Assembly: GCA_945896935.1 (NCBI GenBank)
Contig: CAMDER010000006.1
Coordinates: 1-25,840, forward strand
Source: Bifidobacterium breve
GTDB taxonomy: Bacteria; Actinomycetota; Acidimicrobiia; Acidimicrobiales; Ilumatobacteraceae
Length of the DNA stretch: 25,840 bases
Reading direction: 5' to 3'
The notes under the pieces are model-generated. The model was not told the DNA's origin and made no database searches. It saw only the letters and a program-made list of their open reading frames with translations. Shown piece by piece: positions 1 to 7,707 of this stretch. Within the stretch, counting starts at the first letter, position 1. Every line of letters starts with the position of its first letter. The position numbers were made by a program, and so were the translations under genes.

Positions 1-664
1 CGAACAGGTTGCTTCAACAATGACTTGTGAGGGTTACTACGAAAATATGTTGCCGGCTCTTGAGCGAGGACACGGTGTCATTCTCGCTCTACCGCATCTC
101 GGCGGATGGGAATGGGCTGGACGCTGGGCCGCCGATCTTGGAAACAAGATGACTGTTGTCGTCGAACCCATTGAACCTCCCGAACTATTTGAATGGTTCG
201 CTGAACTTCGTCGCAAGTTTGGTATGACGGTTATTCCGCTTGGTCCAGATGCAGGCCCCGCAGTCTTGAAGTCCCTTCGCAACAATGAGGTCTTGTGCTT
301 ATTGAGTGATCGTGACATCACGGGGGGAGGGATTGAAGTCGAATTCTTTGGTGAGCGAACAACTTTGCCAGCAGGTCCAGCCACACTGGCATTGAGAACT
401 GGTGCGGCATTATTACCAACAGCGGCTTATTTCACCGATCGCGGTGTCGGACATCACGGCATCATCGGTGCACCAATGAATTGCGAACGACGCGGAAAAC
501 TCCGTGAGGATGTGCAACGGATCACTCAAGATTTGGCCTATGAACTTGAAAAACTGATCAGTCGTGCCCCCGAACAATGGCACCTATTGCAGCCGAATTG
601 GCCCAGCGATCCTGGATATGGCAACGATCACCGCAATACTCGAAAGGCGGTTGCCGACGAGTGA
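1..664 (+). CDS. PatA/LpxL-family acyltransferase, 5' end outside the window (phosphatidylinositol mannoside acyltransferase-like)
   Basis: This is the C-terminal part of a membrane-associated acyltransferase of the LpxL/HtrB family; the reading frame is open to the left edge, so the true start lies upstream. The family signature H-x4-E is visible as HLGGWE, 26 residues after the first in-window Met, and the protein ends with a typical QWHLLQPNW segment. In actinobacteria this family is represented by PatA, which acylates a mannose of phosphatidylinositol mannosides at the cytoplasmic membrane. A PimA-like mannosyltransferase 5.8 kb downstream supports that role, because the two genes are normally adjacent. 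The PatA function is inferred from family and context; another lysophospholipid or glycolipid acyltransferase is possible. Confidence 0.85.
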   Translation, partial: EQVASTMTCEGYYENMLPALERGHGVILALPHLGGWEWAGRWAADLGNKMTVVVEPIEPPELFEWFAELRRKFGMTVIPLGPDAGPAVLKSLRNNEVLCLLSDRDITGGGIEVEFFGERTTLPAGPATLALRTGAALLPTAAYFTDRGVGHHGIIGAPMNCERRGKLREDVQRITQDLAYELEKLISRAPEQWHLLQPNWPSDPGYGNDHRNTRKAVADE

Positions 665-702
665 ATCGGCAGGACAATTGGGTCTCGGCCAGCCAAAACT
701 CG

Positions 703-708
703 TAGTCT
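703..708 (+). promoter_or_regulatory. Candidate -10 box for the lipoprotein gene at 715
   Basis: TAGTCT ends six bases before the ATG at 715, and no Shine-Dalgarno sequence is present. A TTGGGT 19 bases upstream (678-683) could be a weak -35. Spacing fits a leaderless transcript. If real, the export cassette has its own promoter and is not only read from the acyltransferase gene. Confidence 0.4.
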
Positions 709-714
709 TGTCTG

Positions 715-1407
715 ATGAAGTTGAACGGGGGTTCTTCAGTCCTTATCGGGATTGGTTTAGTAGCCGTTCTGTCGTCGGCTTGTGGATCAGCTAGTCAAAC
801 GTCGACCATTGTTCGTGATGTCGACTCGGTTCAGGTCATGACCCCCGAAGAAGTGACGGCGATGCGATCAACTTTGGTGCCCGTCAATGAAAATTCAAGC
901 GGGGACGTTTCCGGAGATTCGGTTGCACCAGGAGATCCGTCAACAGATTCAGGGTCGGCCGACACCATTCCGTTAAACGAAGACAACCGTCCAGCAGAAC
1001 TCAAACTCTTTGACGCCTTTTCGAAGTTCTCAGGTTGCCTGAAAGATTCAGGTGAGACGATTCGTGGCGACTTACAAGACCCGAATAACCCGGCTTACCA
1101 AGACCCCGCATATCTTGAAATCATTCAGAAATGCGCAGCACGTAGCGACATTGTGAACGTCCTCAACGAGGTCTCCACAACCCGCGCGAATCTCACGCCT
1201 GATGAGATCAAGACCCGCAATGAGGGCTTTGTGCTTCTCTCTGACTGCCTTAAGAAAAAGGGCTGGAAGATTGACACATCCATTGATTCATCTGGATTGA
1301 TTAATCCCACAACTTTTCAAAGCGCTGACGGTGACTTAAACCAACGCGATCTTGATCAATGCCTAACCGAAACTGGCATCAACGATGCCATTGAAAACGG
1401 AGCCTAA
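715..1407 (+). CDS. Putative lipoprotein with two Cys-pair repeats, partner of the adjacent export system
   Basis: A 230-residue protein with a lipoprotein signal peptide: a short n-region, a hydrophobic stretch at residues 9-19, and a lipobox LSSAC with Cys23 as the lipidated residue. After a Ser/Asp/Pro-rich linker (about 50-90) come two similar segments, about 97-145 and 170-222. Each starts with a Phe- or Leu-rich helix and a Cys followed by a Lys/Gly-containing turn, and ends with a second Cys (Cys108/Cys140 and Cys178/Cys216). Two disulphides outside the membrane are plausible. ATG715 is the only start, since an in-frame stop lies at 703-705. The stop touches the next gene's ATG without a gap, so it is co-transcribed with the adaptor. 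Small Cys-containing proteins next to peptidoglycan-binding adaptors and MacB-type ABC genes are common in actinobacteria (from memory). The function is unknown. Confidence 0.75.
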   Translation: MKLNGGSSVLIGIGLVAVLSSACGSASQTSTIVRDVDSVQVMTPEEVTAMRSTLVPVNENSSGDVSGDSVAPGDPSTDSGSADTIPLNEDNRPAELKLFDAFSKFSGCLKDSGETIRGDLQDPNNPAYQDPAYLEIIQKCAARSDIVNVLNEVSTTRANLTPDEIKTRNEGFVLLSDCLKKKGWKIDTSIDSSGLINPTTFQSADGDLNQRDLDQCLTETGINDAIENGA

Positions 1408-3549
1408 ATGTCCAGTATTAAGAAAATTTCTCTCGTCATCGGTCTCGTGGCCGTCGTGGGGACCGCCGTCTTTATCGGCCGTCAATCAAGTGGCGACTCA
1501 ACCAATAACACCTTGCTCATCACACCTCGCTCAGTTGAAAGACGAGATCTTTCCGATGTTCTGACCGTGACGGGTGAAGTTCGGCGCGATGAAACGAAAA
1601 AGATCAACTCGGCAGTTGACGGCAAAGTGAGCCAAATAAATGTAGAGGACGGCGACACCGTTGAAATAGGTGATGGAGTGTTTGCTCTAGACGGCCGGAC
1701 CGCAGTCGCAGTTCCTGGCGATTTCTCTTTCTACCGCGAACTCACAGTGGGCAGTGTCGGCCCCGACGTGAAGCAACTTGAAACAATCCTCAATGACGGC
1801 GGATACATCATTCGTGACGTCGACACGCTGTTTACCGAAGACACCCGTTCAGCGTTAGCCAAATGGCAGTTCGATCGTGGCTACAGCGGTTCAAGTAACG
1901 AAAACGATGAGACCATCACGGCGTCGTTGTCACCAAATAGTGCTGCTTACTCAGTCGGTCGAGAAAATACTGCTGCGTTTGTCGTCACCCAAGCAGTTCC
2001 GACCTCAAGTGGCTCAAGTCTTCGAGCAGTGGTCGTTAAGCCAACCTTGAATATCTCAGTTGACAAGACGTCGGTTAATGAAGGTGGGTCAGTCACTTTC
2101 ACGATCACCTCCGATGTTGCCCCGACATCCGACCTGACGATCGCGATCAACACCGCTGGTAGCGCAACAGCTGGCGACGATCCCGTCAACGATGACGACT
2201 ACGACACAATTTTGGGGAGTGTCACCATTAAGGCTGGTGAACTGACCACATCTTTCACTTCAAAGGTGTTCGTTGACAACACGATCGAAGATGAAGAAGA
2301 CATTACCGTTTCCATGACTACTCAGTTTGGTAACGACCCTACGTATGCGCTCGGTAATACGAATCAGCTCCGCGTCGTCATTCCGGCTAATGGTTCAGAA
2401 CTACGCCCACTCTTAACAGTTAAGGCAAGTAGCGAAACGATTAGTGAGGGTTCTTCAATCACTTTCACGGTTCGTACCTCTGTCAAGTCAAACCGCGACA
2501 TTAAATTCAATGCGACCATCTCCGGAAGCGCCAGTCAAGATGTTGATTTCTTAACCCCTGATGTGGACACGTACACCATCAATGCTGGCGATTACAGCGT
2601 CGACGTACAGATTCAAATTCGCCGCGATGACACCGTTGAACCAGATGAGAATTTGATTTTGACACTCGGTGCAGACACCCCTCCTTCTGGGAAAACTGAG
2701 CGTTACTTCTTAGGTGATACCACCAGCGCCGAGGTCACGATTCAAAGTGAAGATCTACCTGAAATGACTCTGGTGGGTGGGGGAACAGTTGCCGAAGGCC
2801 GTACCGGTTCATTCCGTATTGTCGCCGATGCTCCAGTTACCGAGGACACCTCGGTTAATTATCAAATGTCTGGTACCGCACAAAATGGGGCCGACTACAA
2901 GGCCTTAAGTGGAACCATCATTATGAAAACTGGATCAAGCAGCGTCACGGTTCCAATTAACGTCATCAACGACGACGTGACTTTTAAGCCCTCTGACATG
3001 CTCGTGGCCGATTGGCCGGCCCGAATCGGCAAAGTTGAAGTCGACGAAGGTGAATTCGTTCTGCAAGGCAACGTTGTTCTTAGCCTCACCGAACCCCAAT
3101 TCACAATCACGATGAAGGTCAGTCCGACCGATCGAGCCGAACTTGTTGTTGGTCAAGCCGTGTTTGTTGACCTCAAAGTCGGTGGCCAAATCTTGCCAGG
3201 CACGATTTCAGAACTGAACGACAGTGCAACTGTCGGGTCGGCTGGTGAAGAGTTGTACGAAGGCACCATTACCGTGTCTGGCGAATTCAGCGCCGTTGAC
3301 GGAGCAACAGTTTCAATTGATGTCACTCTTGACGAGGCTGTACAAGTTCTTGCTGTTCCTGTCGCCGCGGTTCTGCGGTCAGCTGATGGCGATGAGGTAC
3401 GTATCGTCAATGACGCAGGCACAATCACTCGAGTCAAAGTAACAATCGGCTTGATCGACGGTGAATGGGTTGAAATCAAGGATGGTCTGAAGGGCGACGA
3501 ATTAGTAGTTGTCGATATTGCGTCAGGCAATGTTGCCTCGGCTGCCTAA
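1408..3549 (+). CDS. Membrane-fusion (adaptor) protein with peptidoglycan-binding-like domain and inserted Calx-beta-like repeats
   Basis: A 713-residue periplasmic-adaptor-type subunit for the MacB-like ABC transporter encoded next. Visible order: N-terminal membrane anchor (5-24); first half of a lipoyl/barrel-sandwich domain (about 45-97); peptidoglycan-binding-1-like helices (about 112-158, with VGPDVKQLE and DTRSALAKWQ); two full Calx-beta-like modules (about 210-325 and 333-447), each with an EGGS/EGSS strand, an acidic loop and an ExEED/EPDEN strand; a shorter third module (about 450-522); the second lipoyl half (about 528-560, RIGKVEVDEGEFVLQG); a beta-barrel (560-640) and a membrane-proximal domain (640-705). 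Actinobacterial adaptors with lipoyl, PG-binding and lipoyl parts are known; the Calx-beta insertion more than doubles the expected length. Calx-beta modules often bind calcium. It probably links the permease to the cell wall or an extracellular partner, but the substrate is not evident. Confidence 0.85.
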   Translation: MSSIKKISLVIGLVAVVGTAVFIGRQSSGDSTNNTLLITPRSVERRDLSDVLTVTGEVRRDETKKINSAVDGKVSQINVEDGDTVEIGDGVFALDGRTAVAVPGDFSFYRELTVGSVGPDVKQLETILNDGGYIIRDVDTLFTEDTRSALAKWQFDRGYSGSSNENDETITASLSPNSAAYSVGRENTAAFVVTQAVPTSSGSSLRAVVVKPTLNISVDKTSVNEGGSVTFTITSDVAPTSDLTIAINTAGSATAGDDPVNDDDYDTILGSVTIKAGELTTSFTSKVFVDNTIEDEEDITVSMTTQFGNDPTYALGNTNQLRVVIPANGSELRPLLTVKASSETISEGSSITFTVRTSVKSNRDIKFNATISGSASQDVDFLTPDVDTYTINAGDYSVDVQIQIRRDDTVEPDENLILTLGADTPPSGKTERYFLGDTTSAEVTIQSEDLPEMTLVGGGTVAEGRTGSFRIVADAPVTEDTSVNYQMSGTAQNGADYKALSGTIIMKTGSSSVTVPINVINDDVTFKPSDMLVADWPARIGKVEVDEGEFVLQGNVVLSLTEPQFTITMKVSPTDRAELVVGQAVFVDLKVGGQILPGTISELNDSATVGSAGEELYEGTITVSGEFSAVDGATVSIDVTLDEAVQVLAVPVAAVLRSADGDEVRIVNDAGTITRVKVTIGLIDGEWVEIKDGLKGDELVVVDIASGNVASAA

Positions 3550-3558
3550 TCGATTCGC

Positions 3559-4281
3559 ATGAACACTTTGTCATCTACTCAAGCGATTGAGGTTCCGACG
3601 CTCATGGAGTTGAGCCATGTATCGCGCGTCTACGGAACGGGTGAAGCTGCGGTATGGGCTCTACGCGACGTGTCTCTAGTGATTCGGGCTGGCGACTTCG
3701 TCTCGATTGTCGGTCCCTCGGGTTCAGGTAAATCGACGATGTTGGGTTTGCTCGGATGTCTTGATGTTCCCACGGAAGGCACTATTACGGTCGGTGGCGA
3801 AGAGGTCACTCGTCTCGCAGATGCTGCCCGCACTCGAGTGCGCGGCAAAAGTATCGGTTTCGTTTTTCAACAATTCCATTTGATCCCTCATCTTGATGCT
3901 TTAGGCAATGTTGAAACGGCTCTCTTATACCGTTCGCTGAAGCCAGCCGAACGTCGCGAGCGCGCCATGGCGTCACTTGAGCGCGTCGGGCTCGGCCCAC
4001 GCGCCGATCACCGTCCCGTTCAACTGTCGGGCGGAGAACAACAACGTGTTGCTCTCGCACGAGCCTTGGTCACCGAACCAAAGATTCTCCTCGCAGACGA
4101 GCCCACTGGTGCCCTTGATACCAAGAATGCCGCCAACGTCATGGAAATTTTGGCGGGATTACAATCAACTGAACGCGCCGTTGTCATCGTTACCCACGAC
4201 GCGAGTATCGCTAACTCAGCAGCCCGTAAAATTTCAATGCTCGACGGCGGAATCGTTTCCGATGAGGTGCTGCGCTCATGA
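3559..4281 (+). CDS. MacB/LolD-type ABC transporter ATP-binding protein
   Basis: A 240-residue ATPase that would power the permease encoded by the overlapping next gene. It has Walker A GPSGSGKST (52-60), a Q-loop (FVFQQFHLIPHL), the signature LSGGEQQRVALARAL, Walker B with catalytic Glu (ILLADEPTGALD) and the H-loop (IVTHD). Length and motifs match the LolD/MacB/FtsE group that drives mechanotransmission rather than classical substrate channels. It starts 9 bases after the adaptor stop. ATG3604 (MELSHVSRVYG) is an alternative start that fits the family N-terminus better, because the first 15 residues look unconserved. The substrate cannot be read from the ATPase. Confidence 0.93.
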   Translation: MNTLSSTQAIEVPTLMELSHVSRVYGTGEAAVWALRDVSLVIRAGDFVSIVGPSGSGKSTMLGLLGCLDVPTEGTITVGGEEVTRLADAARTRVRGKSIGFVFQQFHLIPHLDALGNVETALLYRSLKPAERRERAMASLERVGLGPRADHRPVQLSGGEQQRVALARALVTEPKILLADEPTGALDTKNAANVMEILAGLQSTERAVVIVTHDASIANSAARKISMLDGGIVSDEVLRS

Positions 4282-5465
4282 GCACTTTTAAGGATTTGGT
4301 GAACGTTGCATTCAACGGATTATTCGCTCGTAAGGTTCGCACGCTCTTATTGCTACTTGGACCGATGATTGGAGTCGCCGCGATTATCGCCTCCGTTGGA
4401 CTCACCGACTCAGCAAAAGGAGACCTCAAACAAAAGGTCGCCAAACTCGGAACAAACCTTATTGAAGCTGCGGCATCCAGTTCATTTGGCGGTCAGAACC
4501 CAACTCTTCCCACTGATGCAGTTGAACGAGCCTTATCCGTCACCACCGTTGAAACGGTTTCCGCAGTAGTTGAACTTTCAAATATCGTGGTGACTCCATA
4601 TGAAGAAGCTCGAGAGAAGTTTGAGACTGTTCCTATTCCAGTTCTTGGAACTGATAGCAATTTGCCCGAAGTTCTGCAGGTGGATTTGGTATCTGGACGA
4701 TGGATTAATCAGTTCGATGAAGAGAGTGATGTTCGAGCAGCTGTTATCGGTGTCGGACTAGCCCGCGAATTTGATGTTTTGCCAGGGGAGAACCGCACTA
4801 TTGAATTGAACGGTATTTCATACGGGGTCGTCGGCATTTTGAATTCGGTCGAACTTGAACCGGGGTTTGACAATGCAGTTTTTATATCGTTTTCTCGAGC
4901 CGAATTAGATTTTCTTAACGATGATGTCGAGCCGAACAAGATGTACGTGCGTTGTACCGAAGGAACCGAAAAGGAAACTTCTGAGGCACTCAAGACAGCA
5001 GTCAATTTAGGTGGACCTCAAGAAATCACGACCGATATCAAAAGCGAGGCGTTGGAGTTGGCTGCTCAAAGCGACCGTCAACTACAAATGATCGTTATTT
5101 CTATGGGGCTTCTGGCAATCATTGTGGGCGGACTCGGCATCGCCAACGTGATGTCGATTTCGGTCATTCAACGATCGGCTGAAATAGGTATTCGTCGAGC
5201 ACTTGGTCATACCCGAAATATCATCGCTGTTCAATTTCTGTTTGAGGCCATCGTGGTGGGCGTCGTCGGAGGAATACTCGGGGTACTTCTTGGGATGCTG
5301 GCTATATTTATCGGCGCCTCAATTGCGGGATGGGTCTTTGTTATGGCGTCTTGGCTTGCCCCCGCCGGAATCGTCTTGGCGATCACAATCTCGATTCTTG
5401 CTGGTCTATATCCAGCCCGACGTGCCGCCGCGCTCGAACCTCTCGAGACTCTCCGCCTCGGCTAA
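4278..5465 (+). CDS. MacB/FtsX-family ABC transporter permease
   Basis: A 395-residue permease whose ATG overlaps the ATPase stop by four bases (ATGA), so the two are translationally coupled. It has one membrane segment near the N-terminus (about 20-42), a large extracytoplasmic MacB periplasmic-core domain (about 45-260), and three C-terminal membrane segments of the FtsX domain, ending in the family-typical PARRAAALEPLETLR. This is the MacB topology of four membrane helices per monomer, acting as a dimer. With the adaptor and lipoprotein upstream it completes a probable exporter for a peptide, lipid or antibiotic-like compound, or a cell-wall mechanotransmission system. Fourteen bases separate it from the convergent gene, with no clear terminator. 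Confidence 0.92.
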   Translation: MSTFKDLVNVAFNGLFARKVRTLLLLLGPMIGVAAIIASVGLTDSAKGDLKQKVAKLGTNLIEAAASSSFGGQNPTLPTDAVERALSVTTVETVSAVVELSNIVVTPYEEAREKFETVPIPVLGTDSNLPEVLQVDLVSGRWINQFDEESDVRAAVIGVGLAREFDVLPGENRTIELNGISYGVVGILNSVELEPGFDNAVFISFSRAELDFLNDDVEPNKMYVRCTEGTEKETSEALKTAVNLGGPQEITTDIKSEALELAAQSDRQLQMIVISMGLLAIIVGGLGIANVMSISVIQRSAEIGIRRALGHTRNIIAVQFLFEAIVVGVVGGILGVLLGMLAIFIGASIAGWVFVMASWLAPAGIVLAITISILAGLYPARRAAALEPLETLRLG

Positions 5466-5479
5466 TTCAAACGATGCAG

Positions 5480-6379
5480 TTAAGAGTAAATTTCAAATAA
5501 TTCGTTAATCGCTTTGATCTGTCCGCCACTTGTACTCGACATCACAGCAATGGGCTCAACCCCAATGTCATGCCAACGTTGCAAACCATCACGCACCTGA
5601 TCGGCGGTTCCGTACAACGTGCAATCCGATAACCACGCATCACTCATGAATGACGAATGATCGTCACGATTTCCCGAAGCGATAGCATTTTCAATTGCTT
5701 CCATCTCCTCGACGTATCCGGCGGCCTTCCAATAATTGCGATAATTAGGAAGCCGTACATACACCGCCATGGTTTTGCGATTCACAGCGGCTGCAGCTTT
5801 TCGATCTTCGCTGATGACCGTTGGAATCATGTTGGCCAAATGAAAGCCCTCGGCAATCTTTTCTTGAGGCACTCGGTGAACTTGTTTGACCGTATTGCTG
5901 TAACTGGCGTTAGCCCACAACGCTCCTTCACTGATCTCTGAGGCCAAAGCCAGCATGCGATCTCGGAGAGCTGCCAAATAAAGCGGGGGAAGCGGTCCAC
6001 CAAATTTTTCTTGTTTCCGAAGCGCATCGACGAACGCCCGCATATCAGACAACGGCGGACCCATTTCGACTCCGAGACGCTTGACCATTGCCTCATGACT
6101 TACCCCAAGGCCCAAAGCGAATCGCCCACCCGACACCTCACCTATATGACTGGCAATCGAACCAATTTCGGCCGGCGAGGTTCCGTAAATGCCCTGGATT
6201 GCCGTGTAAAACCGCAACCGTTGGGTCACATGGGCCAAACTCACGCACAGACCAAAGGCGTTACCAAGAGTTGGACAGGCCAAGGCTGGGAAACCGCGTC
6301 GCTCAGCCTCTGACGCAAGTTCAAGTATTTGAAGACGTTTGGTCGGCGAAGCAACGATAGACAAGGCGGGGAGAAGCAT
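5480..6379 (-). CDS. LLM-class (luciferase-like) oxidoreductase, probably F420-dependent
   Basis: A 299-residue TIM-barrel protein of the bacterial luciferase-like superfamily. Visible family features are the N-terminal strand and EAERRGF helix, the stretch RFALGLGVSHEAMVKRLG (the usual G-R-F-x-L-G-x-G-x-S motif), and PPLYLAALRDRMLALASEISEGALWAN, typical of actinobacterial F420-dependent enzymes. The C-terminus has TADQVRDGLQRWHDIGVEPI. Such enzymes transfer hydride between F420 (or FMN) and varied substrates in the cytosol; the substrate is unknown. It is the only minus-strand gene in the first 13 kb, convergent with the exporter and divergent from pimA. F420 dependence is inferred from family and lineage, not from a diagnostic residue. 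Confidence 0.85.
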   Translation of the reverse strand: MLLPALSIVASPTKRLQILELASEAERRGFPALACPTLGNAFGLCVSLAHVTQRLRFYTAIQGIYGTSPAEIGSIASHIGEVSGGRFALGLGVSHEAMVKRLGVEMGPPLSDMRAFVDALRKQEKFGGPLPPLYLAALRDRMLALASEISEGALWANASYSNTVKQVHRVPQEKIAEGFHLANMIPTVISEDRKAAAAVNRKTMAVYVRLPNYRNYWKAAGYVEEMEAIENAIASGNRDDHSSFMSDAWLSDCTLYGTADQVRDGLQRWHDIGVEPIAVMSSTSGGQIKAINELFEIYS

Positions 6380-6385
6380 CCCTTG

Positions 6386-6391
6386 AAGTTA
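6386..6391 (-). promoter_or_regulatory. Candidate -10 box for the LLM oxidoreductase gene
   Basis: On the minus strand TAACTT ends six bases before the ATG (6379-6377). The intervening CAAGGG is too close to act as a ribosome-binding site, so a leaderless start is more likely. No convincing -35 was found. Confidence 0.4.
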
Positions 6392-6427
6392 GCCCAACGC
6401 TCTCGTCCAATCAGATCTCGCTAGTTT

Positions 6428-6434
6428 GGAGGGG
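6428..6434 (+). promoter_or_regulatory. Strong Shine-Dalgarno sequence for the pimA-like gene
   Basis: GGAGGGG lies two bases before the ATG at 6437, with the core GGAGG four bases away. This is the best ribosome-binding site in the window. It fixes the start and indicates that this gene, unlike many neighbours, is translated from a leadered mRNA. Confidence 0.7.
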
Positions 6435-6436
6435 TC

Positions 6437-7648
6437 ATGTCTGCGTCATCCGAATCCTTACCCATCGATTCTGAATCGCGGCTACGTATTGGCTTGATCT
6501 GTCCGTACAGCTTGACGACCCCAGGCGGGGTGCAAGGGCAAGTCATGGGTCTCGCTCGTTCATTACGCAAAATGGGTCATGAAGTGCGAGTACTTGGCCC
6601 ATGCGATGGCGCACCTCCAGACACTTTTGTGACGCCAATTGGTGAATCACTACCGACGGTTGCCAACGGTTCGATCGCACCACTTGCTCCCGATCCTTCG
6701 GCGGCCTTACGCACGATCAGAGTTTTACGCGACGAACAGTTTGATGTGTTGCACCTTCATGAGCCATTGACTCCTGGCGCAAACATCACTGCACTCGTCA
6801 TGCGAACAGCACCAATCGTCGCCACGTTTCATGCCGCGGGCGAGAGTCTGAGCTACAAGTATTTAAGCGCTCCGCTCAAGGGCTTTGCCAGTGCAATCGA
6901 TCATCGAGTAGCAGTTTCCAAAGATGCAGTATTACTGGCTCAACGATATATCGGTGGCGACTATCAAATTTTGCCTAATGGAGTTGAACTCGATCGCTTT
7001 CTGAGTAACTCGCATGCGCCCCGTCCCATTCGTAACGAATCGGACGCATCTCGTCAATCAATCTTTTTTTGCGGACGTCATGAACCACGCAAGGGACTCG
7101 AGATTCTTTTACAAGCGCATGCAACTCTCCCCGACACCGTTGATTTATTGATCGCCTCAGAAGGGCCAGAAACAGAACGCCTCAAACGTGAATGGGCAGG
7201 AGATTCTCGAATTGTTTGGCTCGGACGAATTAGCGATGCCGATAAAGCAATGCACCTCTCCCAAGCAGATGTCTTTTGTGCCCCGTCGATTGGTGGAGAA
7301 AGTTTTGGCGTTGTTTTGATCGAGGCGATGGCTGCAGCGACTCCCATTGTGGCAAGTGCACTCGATGGATATATGAACGTGGCGACCAACGAAATTGATG
7401 CACTTCTCGTTGAACCCAATAGCCCGACCGATCTTGAAGCAGCGCTGCGGAGAATTTTGCTTGACCAAAATCTTGCGGAGCGGCTCGTTGCTCAAGGCCA
7501 AATCCGGGCAAATGGCTTTTCAATGATCCAACTCGCACAGACTTACGTCGAGATCTACCGCAGAGTGATTGCCGATTCCCAGAATCGGCCAAGTCGAGGG
7601 CAAAGAGTTCGTAAATTCTTCACACGAGAACGCCGGTCAACGCGCTGA
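6437..7648 (+). CDS. pimA: PimA-like GDP-mannose-dependent phosphatidylinositol mannosyltransferase (GT4 family)
   Basis: A 403-residue GT-B fold glycosyltransferase. The N-terminal half has the PimA-type start LRIGLICPYSLTTPGGVQGQV (residues 16-36), the glycine-rich loop that binds the acceptor phosphatidylinositol, and LHLHEPLTPGANI. The C-terminal half has the donor-binding FCGRHEPRKGLEILL and the retaining-GT4 E-x7-E motif in GGESFGVVLIEAMAAATPI. PimA adds the first mannose of phosphatidylinositol mannosides on the cytoplasmic face of the membrane. The PatA-like acyltransferase upstream acts on a later intermediate, which supports the call. The tail after about 385 (RPSRGQRVRKFFTRERRSTR) is strongly basic and could aid membrane binding. 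A related GT4 mannosyltransferase is the main alternative. Confidence 0.85.
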   Translation: MSASSESLPIDSESRLRIGLICPYSLTTPGGVQGQVMGLARSLRKMGHEVRVLGPCDGAPPDTFVTPIGESLPTVANGSIAPLAPDPSAALRTIRVLRDEQFDVLHLHEPLTPGANITALVMRTAPIVATFHAAGESLSYKYLSAPLKGFASAIDHRVAVSKDAVLLAQRYIGGDYQILPNGVELDRFLSNSHAPRPIRNESDASRQSIFFCGRHEPRKGLEILLQAHATLPDTVDLLIASEGPETERLKREWAGDSRIVWLGRISDADKAMHLSQADVFCAPSIGGESFGVVLIEAMAAATPIVASALDGYMNVATNEIDALLVEPNSPTDLEAALRRILLDQNLAERLVAQGQIRANGFSMIQLAQTYVEIYRRVIADSQNRPSRGQRVRKFFTRERRSTR

Positions 7649-7695
7649 CATGGGCAACCGTCAGCTATTGACCGTCTCGAACACATTTTTGTACC

Positions 7696-7701
7696 TAAGA
7701 T
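7696..7701 (+). promoter_or_regulatory. Candidate -10 box for lemA
   Basis: TAAGAT ends six bases before the ATG at 7708 with no Shine-Dalgarno sequence. A TTGACC at 7668-7673 is a good -35 but is 22 bases from this hexamer. It is 18 bases from the overlapping TACCTA (7692-7697), which is an alternative -10. Confidence 0.45.
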
Positions 7702-7707
7702 GAACCC

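Noticed and set aside
3153..3530. Minus-strand frame opposite the end of the adaptor gene
   Set aside because: It is a Ser/Thr/Pro-rich antisense shadow without start context or known domain.
5466..5479. Bidirectional terminator between the convergent permease and LLM genes
   Set aside because: Only 14 bases separate the stops, and no stem or T-run is visible. The same holds for the bcp/lipoprotein junction at 13107-13120.
715..6379. A mobile element or genomic island carrying the exporter cassette
   Set aside because: I saw no transposase, integrase, terminal repeats or tRNA gene, and base composition looks like that of the flanks by eye.
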